The notes under the pieces were generated by a model. That model ran no database searches and had not been told where the DNA came from. It was given only the letters and a program-made list of their open reading frames with translations. A stretch of DNA of 64,000 bases from Taudactylus pleione. Taxonomy: Eukaryota; Chordata; Amphibia; Anura; Myobatrachidae. Positions 32,726 to 43,792 of the stretch are shown one piece after another. Made by a program: the position numbers and the translations under genes. The stretch lies in assembly GCA_031769625.1 (NCBI GenBank), contig JAUIMM010000534.1:5606001-5670000 (forward strand). The letters are read 5' to 3'. The stretch's first letter is position 1; each line of letters opens with the position of its first letter.

Positions 32726-33548
32726 CTAGTATTGAAATGTTTGCTAGAATACAATCATAATCTTTTTTGCAATAGTTCACTTAAAATGTAGATATGTACA
32801 CACTATAGATAGGAAATGGTGCACTGATTTCTACTAGAAATTATGTTTATTTGTGTATTCATGAAATATATTTTCATTTCCAGATTATTTGCAATCAGTA
32901 TTTCATTTAACTTATGGTGAGTATATTTTCATCTATCTAAAAGGGGAAGCAATAATTCCAAATAGGCAAACTGTTAATTACCCCAGTCAGTATTAATTAA
33001 TAATGAATCAAATGTAAACAGAGTTACTCCTATGTCGCACCTTTAGGGGGTGAGTCAGAGTTACATACTTATCTGGTGATTATTTGCACTGTATATGCTC
33101 CTAACTGCGATACACAACTTTAAGGAACAGGGAGCAGGGCTAAGGAGGCAACACCGTTGCTGCCCTGTGGAGCCTATATTTAGCATGCAGAGGGCCTGAT
33201 ACAGAGCCGCTCGCTAGATGCGATCGCTCGCACGATGTGTATGCAAATTGCGTAGGCAGTTCAACAGCACAGCAATGCATTAGCATGCCCAGTATTACTT
33301 AGAGACCGATCACATAGTGTATGCAGACACCCACCAGCCTGTTTTATGACACCCACTTGTGCACGTCATGTCCAGGAAGTGTATGCAACCATCGGATGCT
33401 TTCGCAGCGCTTGAGATTAACCATACTCTGCCGCTATCAGTGCGAGCACTTCAGTGAAAAACAAGCCAGGTGACATGTACTATGATGCTGTCTTATAATT
33501 ATGCACATCTCTAAACCGCTGTTGAGATGCTCAGGCATGTCTGCGTTT

Positions 33549-34392
33549 TGTGAGGTTCTGAATTTGTTGGGGATCCGGGGTGGTGATAGGAGCAGACACA
33601 GAAGCAGACTTAAATGAAAAAGTGGAGTTTTTAATAAGTGACTTAGAAGACATGGGAATGGCAAATAAAAAGTCCAGGTATAGCACTAAAGTGCACTTGA
33701 TAACTGTAGTGGGGGTTAATGGGAAATGTCCAGATAGTGACAGGCAGGAACAGTCCAGTAAACAAATTTGGTGAGCTGTAACAGAATGCAGATATGATGA
33801 GCTGTAACTGAATGCAGGAATGATGAGCTGTAATGAGTGCAGGTATGGTGAGCTGTAACGAATGCAGGCTGCGGTAATGAAGTCCAGCTGGGAGTAAAGG
33901 GAGGCAAAGTGCAGGGAACAGCAGGTTCAGGTACTCAGGCAGGTGAAAGGTATGTGGAGGGTGCAGGGTAAATCCAGCATGTTGGAGCAGGCAAGGCTAA
34001 GGCTAGCAGCGAAACAGACAGGCAGGCAGGCAGGTAAGGCACAGGTACTCTCTCTCAGCCGCAGCTGAGAAACACGTTGCACTGGCAAGGAAGGAAGGCT
34101 CTGGACCTTCCTAAATACTCAGTGCCGCGCTGTGACTGGCTGGAATGAGCACATGACCTACCAGGATTGGACAGCCAGAATCACATGGCCGCAGGCAAGA
34201 TGGCGGCGCCCATACCAACGGAACGGAAACACCACCAGACCTCACCAGGCCTAGTGACAATGTGCCCGCACAGAACCATGCGCAGCCAATGCGCCTCGCC
34301 AAACACCACCACCGCTGCCAGAGACCCCCCGCCATAACGACCTCACAGGTAATACCCGGTGACTACCATGCCGAGAAACCCTGGCCGTGACA
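33549..34392 (-). repeat. Solo LTR, 844 bp, TSD CGTTT
   Basis: It starts TGTGAGG and ends GTGACA, that is TG...CA, and is flanked by exact 5-bp repeats CGTTT at 33544-33548 and 34393-34397. The empty site is confirmed by the relative at 36334, where the corresponding sequence is continuous. On the minus strand it would begin TGTCACGGCCAGGG and has a TATTTAGG box near 34118, so minus is the likely transcription strand. No internal retroviral or gypsy genes remain. A GATGAGCTGTAA tandem repeat lies at 33770-33865. Confidence 0.85.
33766..33870. repeat. Short tandem repeat within the LTR
   Basis: About four copies of a 22-30 bp unit GATGAGCTGTAACTGAATGCA-type, with varying spacer. Confidence 0.7.
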
Positions 34393-34620
34393 CGTTTGCA
34401 CCTCCACTCCCCCGTTTTTAATGGCCTGCCGCTGTTACCACCTACAAACGGCTTCCCCTGTCACTCACTCTGCTGGGCTGTCTATGTGCAGCGAGCGAAT
34501 GCATTGTGAACTTTCGCTAAGGTATGAGCATGCACACTGCAATGCATACGCATGAGCACAATGCATACCATCGGCAGCAGCGAGAGTATGCATCTTAGCA
34601 AGCGGCTCTGAATGAGCTCC

Positions 34621-35700
34621 AGGGTGCATGGAACGGCACTCCATGGTCTAGAAAGCCACCGCTACCAAGGCGCTCTGGAAGATAAACCTCTCTTTAGTCC
34701 CAGGAGCCAGCCCCAACAGAGCCATCCAGGGTGTCCTAAAAATACTCTGGGAGCTCAGCTTCTCAGTGATCACCATGCTACGGCCTTGTTTGTACGCATC
34801 TTAGTCGCATCCTAATTTGTGACTGAATGAGTATATAGCTTAGTGGCAATGGGGCGTTTACACATAGGCTTACAGATGGAATAAACAAAAACACAAAATA
34901 ACACAAATATGAAAAAAGATCACTTGTGGTGCTAGTGGATTACATCACACAAGGAAAGAGAACTATCTCAATCCCCCCATCCCCTTATACCATGCACAAA
35001 GGCTGCAAATTAACTGTTGTAGACACCCCCTGCTGGGCATCTATACGAAAAGGTGCCCGAAGGAGCAATTCAATTGTTCCTCTGTTTGAGTGCCCATTAG
35101 TATTTGTCATGGTTACAAGAACCGGGTTTAGCTGCACACAGTGGCTAAACTTGTCTAAATGAGTGGTTAGGGTCCCTAAACCATCATTAGGGCACCCACA
35201 AAAATGGACTGCACACATTTTTCTCTGACCTCAGGAGGCTGTGGAAAGAAATGTGTCCCTCCGCAGCTTTAGACGTCCAAATGGAGCAACAATTGAATTG
35301 CTCGGTTGGGTGCCTATTCGTATAGATGACCAGCAGGGAGCATCTAAAATAATTGAATTGCCCCCAAAGAGTTTATGGGAGCCCAGCTAATAAAGCATAG
35401 TATTTAGTAGTGTCAAGATGTTCAGTCAGAGACTTACTGTATGTATAGTTGGACGTATTCCAATGCAAAAATGCATGTGTAAAGTGTGCTGGAATACAGG
35501 TACATTTGCAGCAGTCACCACAGTTACTCAAACCTAAGATGTGTCCAGCTCTGCAATAGAAGCATTTACTCCAGTCTGACTGCAGGAGAGGACAGTGGTA
35601 TAATGGGTGTGTAGCTGAGTGGCAAATGGCACCAGGAGAAAACAGTAATATAAGCATCTCGGATAAGCCAGGAGATGTGCCTGGGCAGTGTTAGTAGTGA
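34621..35700. other. Inverted-repeat-bearing stretch without gene
   Basis: 34980-35370 contains matching inverted words (CTGCTGGGCATCTATACGAA against TCGTATAGATGACCAGCAGG; GAGCAATTCAATTGTTCCTC against GGAGCAACAATTGAATTGCT). It is probably a foldback MITE whose termini I could not fix. No coding gene is seen. Confidence 0.45.
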
Positions 35701-35739
35701 AGGCTAAAGTTACAGTACACATATCATACACAATATAAA

Positions 35740-36066
35740 GTTACATTACACAGCCCATACACAATATATAGTTACAGTACACATGTCATACACTACATAA
35801 AGTTACGGTACACAGGTCATACACAATGTAAAGTTACAGTACACAGATCACACACAATATAAAGTTACATTACACAGACCATAAACAATATATAGTTACA
35901 GTACACAGGTCATACACAATATAAAGTTACAGTACACATATCATACACTATATAAAGTTACAGTACACAATATAAAGTTACAGTACACAGGTCAAACACA
36001 ATATAAGGTACAGTACACAGGTCATACACTATATAAAGTTACAGTACACAGGTCATACACAATATA
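35740..36066. repeat. About 31-bp minisatellite, roughly 11 copies
   Basis: The unit is ACAATATAAAGTTACAGTAC plus ACAGGTCATAC, with point changes (ATAT/ACAT, GGTC/GATC, ATATC) and some shortened copies. Confidence 0.85.
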
Positions 36067-36333
36067 ATACTTTAATAAAGTGTCATAGCTATAAGATATA
36101 TGTTTGTTTCTGGACATTGTTTTTAAGGAATATCACATTTACCATGTAAAACACATTTACAAACAGATGAAAATACAACATACACAAGTCCCACACAATA
36201 TAGTACTTTATTGACGTATCATATGCTGAAGACGTCTGTCTGTATCTGGATAACGTTATCAATAAATACTAAGTCACATTTGCCATGCAAAACACATTTA
36301 AATACAGATGCAAATACAACATTATAGTACTGA

Positions 36334-36926
36334 GGGCTCGATCCAGACCCGCTCGCTAGATGCGTTCGCACGCTAGATGCATATGCAAATTTCGGCATTG
36401 TGAGTGATCGCATGGCAAGGCATTAGTACGCCCACTATGTCTTAGTGTGCGATCGTATTGTGTATGCAGATGCCCACCAGTCTGTCTTAAGACGCTCACT
36501 TGCGCACGTCATCTCCAGGAAGTGTATGCAACCATCGGTACATTGAGTACCATCGGCAGCGAACGCAGTGCTTGTGGCTGACCATACCCTAGCACTGCGA
36601 GTGCTTCAGTGTGAAATACAACCAGGTGACGTGTACTATGATGATGCCTCTTAATTATGCACGCCTCTAAAACGGCATTAAGATGCTCAGGCACGCCTGC
36701 ATTCGCACATCCACTCCCCCGTTTCTAGTGGCCAGCCCCTGTCACCACCCACAAACGGCTTCACCTGTCACTCAATCAGCCGGGCTGTCTATGCGCAGCG
36801 AGCTAATGCTTCCCAATCGCTCGCACATGTTCGCGTACGCGCACTGCAATGTGTACACATGTGCAGATAGCAAAAATCGGCCAGCTGCGTGCGAACGCAG
36901 CTTAGCGAGCGGGTCTGAATCGGGCC
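36334..36926. mobile_element. GGGCTCGATCCAGACC-ended element, uninterrupted relative of 33192
   Basis: It starts GGGCTCGATCCAGACCCGCT and ends AGCGGGTCTGAATCGGGCCC. The 3-bp flanks are TGA and TAA (2 of 3 match). Interior words are shared with 33192-34620 and, more loosely, 57325-57877. Non-coding. Confidence 0.7.
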
Positions 36927-37045
36927 CTAAGTTCAATTAAATACAAATAGCTGTGCCCCCTTTATTAGAATAGTGATAATATGTGCCTTAATAATAATAA
37001 AAAGAGAGAGATGAAGTGCTGTTGCCGGCATTTGAAGGGATCTTA

Positions 37046-37594
37046 GGGCCTGATTCAGAGCCGGACGCTCTGACCAGAGCGCTCGCTCTGAATCAGGGCC
37101 CTCCTACCTCAACTTGGAGCGGCCTCCTGGCCGCTTGCATAGCTGTGGGTGACCACCCACAGCTATAGCGAGAGGCCATGATGATGGTCGCGATGGTCAA
37201 GACCATCGCGACCATCGGGCTTGCGACAAGACCCTGTGGTAGGGTCTCGTTGCCGCAAGCCCTGGAGTGATTTTGGCTCTATCAGAGCCAAAATCACTCC
37301 CACTGACATCACTAGTGATGTCAGTTGGGCCGGACCCAGACAGTAGGTGTTCCCATGGGAACGCCTCCGTCTGTCAGCCACGCCCTCTACACGCCCACCA
37401 AAGGGGGCGTGCTGTCAATCAACATCGACAGCACATCCCCTTTGGTGCGAGATCCGGAGCGACAGCTACCCCGTCGCTAGCCGGGTCTCGCGCATGCGCA
37501 CGACGGAGCTCCCTCCGTCGTGCGTATGCGCATTTGGGTACCATCGACCCGCTTGCAAGCGTCCTGCACTCGCGAGCGGGTCTGAATGAGACCC
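37046..37594 (+). mobile_element. Hairpin-string foldback element, copy 7 (reference copy)
   Basis: Twelve inverted repeats follow in order, at about 37060-37095, 37117-37135, 37138-37170, 37183-37217, 37217-37261, 37264-37300, 37301-37325, 37335-37375, 37396-37447, 37448-37490, 37491-37531 and 37545-37581. Examples are TGATTTTGGCTCTATCAGAG CCAAAATCA, TGACATCACTAGTGATGTCA and ACGACGGAGCTCCCTCCGTC GT. It begins GGGCCTGATTCAGAGCC and ends GGGTCTGAATGAGACCC. It has no protein-coding gene and no clear target duplication in this copy. Confidence 0.85.
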
Positions 37595-37730
37595 ACAAAC
37601 CCCTATGCAGTGTTAGATTGGCGACAAGTATAGGCAACTATTGGGTTAAATTTTAGTTAGTGTGTTTAGCTAGAGGCGGATTGGGGACTAAAAGTGGCCC
37701 TGGAAAAATTTCTGGAAGTGACCTCACATG

Positions 37731-38015
37731 GGGTCTGATTCAGAGCTGCTCGCTGTTTGCAAGGCTTCTCCTGCCGGCTTGCTAAGCTGTGGGTTCCCAT
37801 CCACAGCTTGTGCGAGCGGGCTGGAGATGGTCGTGATTATCGCGACCATCGGGCTTGCGAAGTGACCCTGTGGTAGGGTCTCAGCTCTCGCAAGCCTGAG
37901 TGGACTTCCTGCTCTAATAGAGCAGGAAATTCACTACTGACATCACAAGTGCAGAGGGGGATCATCGACCCGCTTTTGAGCGCTGTGCACTTGCGAGCGG
38001 GTCTAAATCAGCCCC
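37731..38015 (+). mobile_element. Hairpin-string foldback element, copy 8 (short variant), TSD ATG
   Basis: It starts GGGTCTGATTCAGAGC and ends GGGTCTAAATCAGCCCC, flanked by ATG at 37728-37730 and 38016-38018. It keeps the TAGCTGTGGG/CCACAGCT, GATTATCGCGACCATC and CTTCCTGCTCTAATAGAGCAGG modules. The second half is deleted. It belongs with the 19565 variant. Confidence 0.75.
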
Positions 38016-38448
38016 ATGGGCAGTACCAAATAAAATGTAAGCGGAGCCAACACTAAAGTAGGCAGAATGAGTATAGTACATCACTATATCTGGAGACATC
38101 GGTTCACTGCTGCCCTGTTACGATGCTGCAATTGGTGAGGTACTTAGTTGGTGATGGGACCCTTTCTGCAGTTCCTTGGCAGCTCCATATATTCAGTCAA
38201 AGCTTAGGTGTGGTTTAGAGTGAGAGCAGCAGGAAGATGGTCCTCCCTATCCATGCAGAGTGCATCTGCCAGGGTCCGGGCCAGGAGGAGACAGTTGGAT
38301 GCCTCCAACGTCAGACCGGGCCACAGTGGTAGGGACAGTGGAAATACCTGGAGTCTTATAGGTCAGGTTCCAGACCATGCACTAGAATAATACATTGTTA
38401 CTCTACCAAACGGTCATTTACAGGGCAGAGCAGGACCCTGGACTGGTA

Positions 38449-38512
38449 GCTAGCCTGGGTCGCTACCCTTGCATTTCCCCAGTGGGCCCTTCGTGCCCCA
38501 GTATGACACTGG
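38449..38512. mobile_element. Right-end fragment of the 14889-type hAT element
   Basis: CATTTCCCCAGTGGGCCCTT and CAGTATGACACTGG match the right end of the 14889-15227 element, and AGGTTCCAGACCATGCACT at 38365 matches its interior. The left end is missing. Confidence 0.55.
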
Positions 38513-38710
38513 GTGCCTCAAAGGGAGACTGGAGCAGGAGGCATTATGGCAATGGTTGCTGACAGTGAGCGGCAGAGGTTCAGCCCTATTCTATGGGAGG
38601 AGAATTTACCCTCCAATAGCCCTATCAGTCACCGAGCTCCTCATATACCCACAAAAGACTGCCTTTCAGCCCAGCCAGCACCAGGTACAGTGGGTGCTAT
38701 TCAGAAGGGC

Positions 38711-39262
38711 CGCCATCAGGGGGGGACTGCCGGGACTATAGTCCCGGGCCCGGACACTTGACAGATAGGAGGGGGCCTGCCTGCCCCCTACCATCCACTA
38801 CTACCTCCTCCTTAAGTGGAAGGTGCACTGCACCCTCTCCGACTGGCACGCCATGCCGCACCTGAATGATTTTCCCGGGGTACAACTGACAAGGACGCCC
38901 ACCGCTCCTCCCGCTCACACACTTGTTCAATAAAGTTTTTTAGTTTTTTTTAAGTCGGCGCACGTGACGTCACGCTGCGCCACTGGAAGAGAGAAGAGCC
39001 GCGCTAGCCAACCAGCCCGGCCCCGGGAGAAGAAGGAGCCTCCTTCGATGAGTGATGTAAGTCTGCAGCAGCCAGGATGTCATGCGGATGCGCATACTGT
39101 GTGGCTAGTACTGGAGGGAGTGTGTAGAGGTAAGAGGGTAGGATACAGTGAGCTGGGTCATCTATATTAGTTATATATACACAGCCGGGGGGGGGGTAGA
39201 CTTGGGAGGCCCATGCCTATTTTGCTAGTCCCGGGCCCCAAAATTTCTGATGGCAGCCCTGA
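38711..39262. mobile_element. Probable hAT derivative with AGGGCCGCCATCAG ends
   Basis: Ends AGGGCCGCCATCAGGGGGGG and TTTCTGATGGCAGCCCT are inverted partners, related to the termini of the element at 58943. GGGACTATAGTCCCGGGCCC near the left and TAGTCCCGGGCCCC near the right also pair. No convincing 8-bp duplication was found. Confidence 0.6.
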
Positions 39263-39359
39263 ATGCTGAAAGGACAGTAACATAACCATGAATACTGACA
39301 GTGTCAGGCACATCTAACACCATTTTACTAAAGAAGGGGCAAATAATATGTAAAAGCTA

Positions 39360-39830
39360 GCAAACCCTAAGCACAGCCTAATCCTAACCCTACCCTAACT
39401 ACAGCCTAACCCTAACTACAGCCTAATCCTAGCCTCACCCTAACCGCAGCCTAATCCTCACCCTACCCTAACTACAGCCTAACCCTAACTGTGACCTAAT
39501 CCTAACCTCACCCTAACTATAGCCTAATCCTAACCTCACCCTAACTGTGACCTAATCCTAACCTCACCCTAACTGTAGCCTAATCCTAACCTCGCCCTAA
39601 CTGTGACCTAATCCTAACCTCACCCTAACTGTAGCCTAATCCTAACCTCGCCCTAGCTGTTGCCTTATCTAACTGCAGTCTAATTTTAACTCTACCCTAA
39701 TCCTAACATTACCCCAACTGCAGCCTATCCCTAACCTAACTACAGCCTAACCACAGCCTATTCCGTACTCTACCCTACCTGCATCTTAACCCTAACCGGA
39801 GCCTAATCCTAACCTTACCCTAACTACAGC
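39360..39830. repeat. Telomere-like minisatellite, about 27-28 bp unit
   Basis: The unit CTAACTGTAGCCTAATCCTA ACCTCACC repeats about 15 times with changes (GTAG/GTGA, CACC/CGCC). It continues after the hAT insertion for about 40 bp (from 41149). The CCTAA words resemble telomere repeat but the array is interstitial and degenerate. Confidence 0.8.
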
Positions 39831-41148
39831 CATGGCCGGATTAAGAGGGGGGCGACAGGGGCGGTCGTCCCTGGGCCCCCACACACAGAGGGACCCCACT
39901 ATCAGCAGTGCGCTGTCCGCACCCGCCGCTAGTGTCCCCGCCGATTGGAGTAGTGTAGACCGCGCAGTGAGCGCGGCCACACTACACAGTTACAAACACA
40001 ATGCCACACTGGCGGCGGCAGCTGTGTGTATGTTACAGCAGCCGATGAGAGTCACACAGACTCTCATTGGCTGCTGCGTCAACGGAGGGAGCCGGCTGGA
40101 GCTCCGCCTTCTGGCTCCCCCCGCAGAGTCTGATGATGGGAGAGATATCATGACGCTGACGTCTCTCCCATAGTGCAGGAGAAGAGCCGCCGATCGCATC
40201 AGGAGCGGGGATTCAGGTTAAGTTGTGTCTTTTTTTTTTGTGTGTGTGTGTGTGTGTAAGGGGCACTGCATCGGGGGGTGGCCGCTTCATGGGGGCACTG
40301 GGTGGTGCTACTAGGGTTAATGCATAGGGGGGGGGACTATTACTGGGGTCACTATATAGGGGGGGACTATTACAGCCAGGGGTCACTGTATAGGGGAGCC
40401 GCCTCATGATAGCACTGGGGGGGGCACTACTAGGGTCAATGTATAAGGGGGGACTACTACTGGGGGCACTGCATGGGGGGAACTTCTGCTGGGGGCACTG
40501 TATAGGGGGAGACTTCTGCTGGGGGCACTGTATAGGAGGGGACTTCTGCTGGGGGCACTGTATAGGAGGGGACTACTACTGGGGGCACTGTATAGGAGGG
40601 AACTACTACTGGGGGCACTGCATAGGAGGGGAGTACTACTGGGGGCACTGCATAGGGGGGATTACTACTGGGGGCACTGCATAGGGGGGATTACTACTGG
40701 GGGCACTGCATAGGGGGGACTACTACTGGGTGCACTGTAGGGGGGGACTACTACTGGGGGCACTATATAAGGGGTACTGCATAGGGGGGGACCACTAGTG
40801 GGTCTGGGGGCACTATAGAAGGGGCAGTACTGGGGGCACTATATAGGAGGACCACTACTGGGGGCATTATATAAGGGGCACTGCATAAGGGGCATTACTG
40901 CAGGGGGCACTGCATAGGGTGGAATACTACAGTGGACACTGCATAGGGGGGGGACCATTACTTCTACTGGGGACATTGGATAAGGGGCACTACTAGCGTG
41001 GGCATTGCAAGAGGGGCCTTACTACTGGGGACATTAAGGTGAATAAAAAGGAAAAATAAATGTTCCTAGGGTGACAAGAAACGGTGGTATATAGAGGCCC
41101 CCACAAATTTGTTGCCCAGGGGCCCCCACAGACCTTACTCCGGCCCTG
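39831..41148. mobile_element. Non-autonomous hAT element, 1.32 kb, TSD ACTACAGC
   Basis: It begins CATGGCCGGATTAAGAGGGG and ends CCTTACTCCGGCCCTG. Flanks are ACTACAGC at 39823-39830 and 41149-41156. The host is a tandem repeat containing this word, so the duplication is slightly weaker evidence than elsewhere. The interior holds a G-rich minisatellite (40300-41040). No transposase. Confidence 0.8.
40300..41040. repeat. G-rich minisatellite inside the hAT element
   Basis: Units of about 28-32 bp, of the type ACTACTGGGGGCACTGCATAG GGGGG (written here as two blocks), are regular between 40440 and 40740 and degenerate on either side. A (TG)n tract precedes at 40241-40257. Confidence 0.85.
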
Positions 41149-41156
41149 ACTACAGC

Positions 41157-42005
41157 CTATTCCTAACCTACCTACAGTATAACCATTGTCATTAAGTCAG
41201 GGGAGGAAGAGTATCCCCTGTCATAATCCTGAGATTTGATATAAAAATGATTAGAATAATTCAAAGAAGAAATTTATAACTTATAAACATCTTCTTTGTT
41301 TATTGTAATCATTTTTTTAGTTAACATTCACCAGCTTTGTGGAGCTCCCTTGGACAGCAGGGAGATGAGAGATGAGGCAGCAACAGCTCAGTCGTGCTTC
41401 TGTATAGTCAGACACTGCTTTCGGAGCTAGGGGGCAGGGCCACACCATGGGCAGTAAGCTGCACAGAAAGAAAGCTAAATAGAGGCATGCTGCTGAGTGT
41501 GAGGGTGTGCCTTGAGCACTGATGGTTACCTTGGATGTGTAATGTAACCCAAGAAGTGCACTGCAGTGTTTAGCGATTGGAGTTGAGCCAGCAGCAGCCA
41601 GAGAAGACACAATGATGCAGGTAGGAGAATCAAAGGACACTGAAGCTTAGTGTAGTGAGGGGAGAGTTACAGTGAGTAGGGGGTGAGAATGGATCCCAGC
41701 AATCAGACCCATCTCCATGTGTGCCTCCCCAATCATTGACCACACGCTTAACATCAAAAATACTAAAAATGTTAAGGCGCTAGTCAGTTAACACTTTATT
41801 ACATATAAAACAGTCAAATATTTCACAGAAAATGTAAAACATAAAAATATATAAGAAAAGAGTAAAACTCTGTATGTATATATGAAAATATATATTGCAC
41901 CTAGTTATATCCCTAGCAGCATATGTGGCATACACCTGTAAAGCCGTAGACAGGTAGTTCACACAATAGAAACATATAACGCCTAAACAGAAAAACACTA
42001 ATGAG
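41157..42005. other. No gene recognised
   Basis: AT-rich with scattered CT/GA tracts. Open frames of up to 107 codons on the minus strand have no recognisable domain. Confidence 0.4.
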
Positions 42006-42009
42006 GCTT

Positions 42010-42930
42010 AGATTAGTGGCTGTAAATTAATAGCTCAAGCAGAAAAAGTCCAGTATCAGTTGCTTTGTAGTCGAACTTACAATAGCAAAACTGTGGATTA
42101 TTGCATGTGTGTGGCAGGGAGAGTTAAATTCAAGCAGCATACATGCAAAATAATGTTCATCCCAAAAACTTGATCCCTAGTGATAACCCATAGAGCTTTT
42201 AAATCTCAAATAATATTGCCTTCAAGACCACATCACGTGCTCATCTGTGGAAAGGACTTATGGAGTAGGGTTGGCGCCAAATCGCGTGCATCCCTGGGCC
42301 TAGCAACTCTATTGGAAAGGTGTCTACCAGTAACTGACCACTGCAGTCTTTAGCTCGGTAAAATATGCGGTTTTGAAGGCAATATTATTTGAGTTTAAAA
42401 AACTCTATGGGTTATCCCTAGGGATCAAGTTTTTGGGATGAACATTATTTTTGCATGTATGCTGTTTGAATTTAAAGGGGCCTATACATTACACAACTTT
42501 GTGAACAATCCGACCAAAACCAGGAGGTTTTGGTCGCAATGTTCACAAAGTATTGTAATGGATAGCCGGCAAGGACCAGCGATGCGTGTGCACGCTGGGT
42601 CCTTGCCAACCCCGACTATCTACTGAACATGCCCATCAACCTGACGACGCTCGTCAGGTTTGGCATGTTCAGAGATAGGAGGTCGGACTCCTGCACTGAA
42701 TGACGTTCAGTGAACGCCGTTCAATGAGGGTACCGCACCTCGGCGACCTGAAGGTTCCGAACGCTAGATGTTCAGTCTTTCAGGTCGCCTAGTAGATAGG
42801 CACCTTTTAACTCTCTCTGCCACCCACATCCAATAAGCCACAGTTTTGCTATTGTAAACTCAATTCTTAACCAACTGATACTGGACTTTTTCTGCTTGAG
42901 CTATTAAATTACAGCCATTACAATGCCGGC
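42010..42930. repeat. Large palindrome, right arm split by a TTAA element
   Basis: The left arm (about 42010-42215: GGCTGTAAATTAATAGCTCA, AAAAAGTCCAGTATCAGTTG, GTTCATCCCAAAAACTTGAT, GCCTTCAAGACC) is repeated in inverse orientation at about 42365-42475 and 42807-42930. The arms are roughly 200 bp with a central spacer of about 150 bp. The interruption at 42476-42806 is a separate MITE. It may itself be a foldback transposon. Confidence 0.75.
42476..42806. mobile_element. MITE with TTAA target duplication
   Basis: Ends AGGGGCCTATACATTAC and AGTAGATAGGCACCTT are imperfect inverted repeats. TTAA lies at 42472-42475 and 42807-42810. The uninterrupted left arm of the surrounding palindrome gives the empty site with a single TTAA. 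This fits piggyBac- or Kolobok-type insertion. GTTTTGGTCGCAATG/CCAAAACC and CGTTCAGTGAACG palindromes lie inside. Confidence 0.75.
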
Positions 42931-43089
42931 TTGAGCCATTATAGACGTAAACTCGTAAAGACATTTTGCTACAACAGTGAAACTGGCTATAGTGTGTACC
43001 AGGCTTAACTCTATCTTAACTGCAGCTTAACACTAACCGAAGCTTAATCCTAACTCTACTCTAAGTGCAGCCTAACCGCAGCCTAGTGG

Positions 43090-43245
43090 TAACTATATGT
43101 ATCGACATTCTGGCTGTCGACATACACTGGCATGTCAATGTCGACATTGTGAGTGTCAGCACATTGAATTTCGACATTATGAACATGTTGACATCCTGAA
43201 TGTCAACATTATAGCGTCAACATTCTGAATGTCAGCAGAATTGAC
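43090..43245. repeat. Degenerate TCGACATTCTGAATG repeats
   Basis: About eight short imperfect repeats of a GACATT-(A/C)TGAATGTC type occur. A similar stretch is at 30735-30845. Confidence 0.55.
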
Positions 43246-43421
43246 ATTTCAGTGCTCTTAATTTCTAATATATAGCTACTTCATATTATTAATAAATCGT
43301 AAGCGCACCATGTACAGTAAGTAATGTGGATGAACAGGATTCACTGGTACTGTAATTCTCCCCCAAGGATCATGTCGGCTTCTGGAAGGTCAAGGATGAC
43401 AATGTTCATTTACTGCTAGAG

Positions 43422-43725
43422 ATGAAACAGTGCTGGGAGGGGGGATTGGGTGTGCTGTGGATGGGGGGAGAGGTATGGAGCTGTGAGAGGAGAGAGAGCA
43501 GGAGAGGGAAACCCGTGTGGGCGAGGGGGGACTCAGGGTACCGTGGATGGGGGAAGTTTGGAACTATGGAAGGGGAGAGGGCAGGAAAGGGGAACCTGTA
43601 TGCGAGAGGGGGGATTCTGTAGATGGGGGGCAGTTTGGAGCTGTGAGGGGAGAGAGAGCAGGAGAAGGAAACCTGTGTGGGGGAGGGGGATGCTGTAGAT
43701 GGGGAGATTTGGAGCTGTGAGGGGA
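43422..43725. repeat. Purine-rich tandem repeat, about 80 bp unit
   Basis: The unit contains GGAGCTGTGAGGGGAGAGAG AGCAGGAGA and GTAGATGGGG and repeats about 3-4 times with changes. Long frames on both strands arise from the lack of stops in this composition and are not genes. Confidence 0.7.
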
Positions 43726-43792
43726 ATTCATTATGTGTCACACAGCTGTATCCCCAATCCATAGTTATGCTACACATCAATGCCTCAAATAC

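Larger units (their letters stand above)
33192..34620. mobile_element. GGGCCTGATACAGAGC-ended element split by a solo LTR
   Basis: It begins GGGCCTGATACAGAGCCGCT and ends AGCGGCTCTGAATGAGCTCC. The interior matches the uninterrupted relative at 36334-36926 (GCGATCGCTCGCACGATG, CCACTCCCCCGTTTTTAATG, CACTCTGCTGGGCTGTCTAT). It was interrupted at CTGCGTTT by the LTR at 33549. Confidence 0.75.

Noticed and set aside
39360..39830. Possible chromosome end because of CCTAA words
   Set aside because: The array is degenerate, has a 27-28 bp unit, and is followed by more than 20 kb of ordinary sequence. It is interstitial.
43300..43330. GTAAGTAATG donor-like site as the missing mini-exon boundary
   Set aside because: The preceding sequence does not provide an acceptor with a leader-like 36-nt frame; many chance GTAAGT words occur, including in the telomere-like MITEs.
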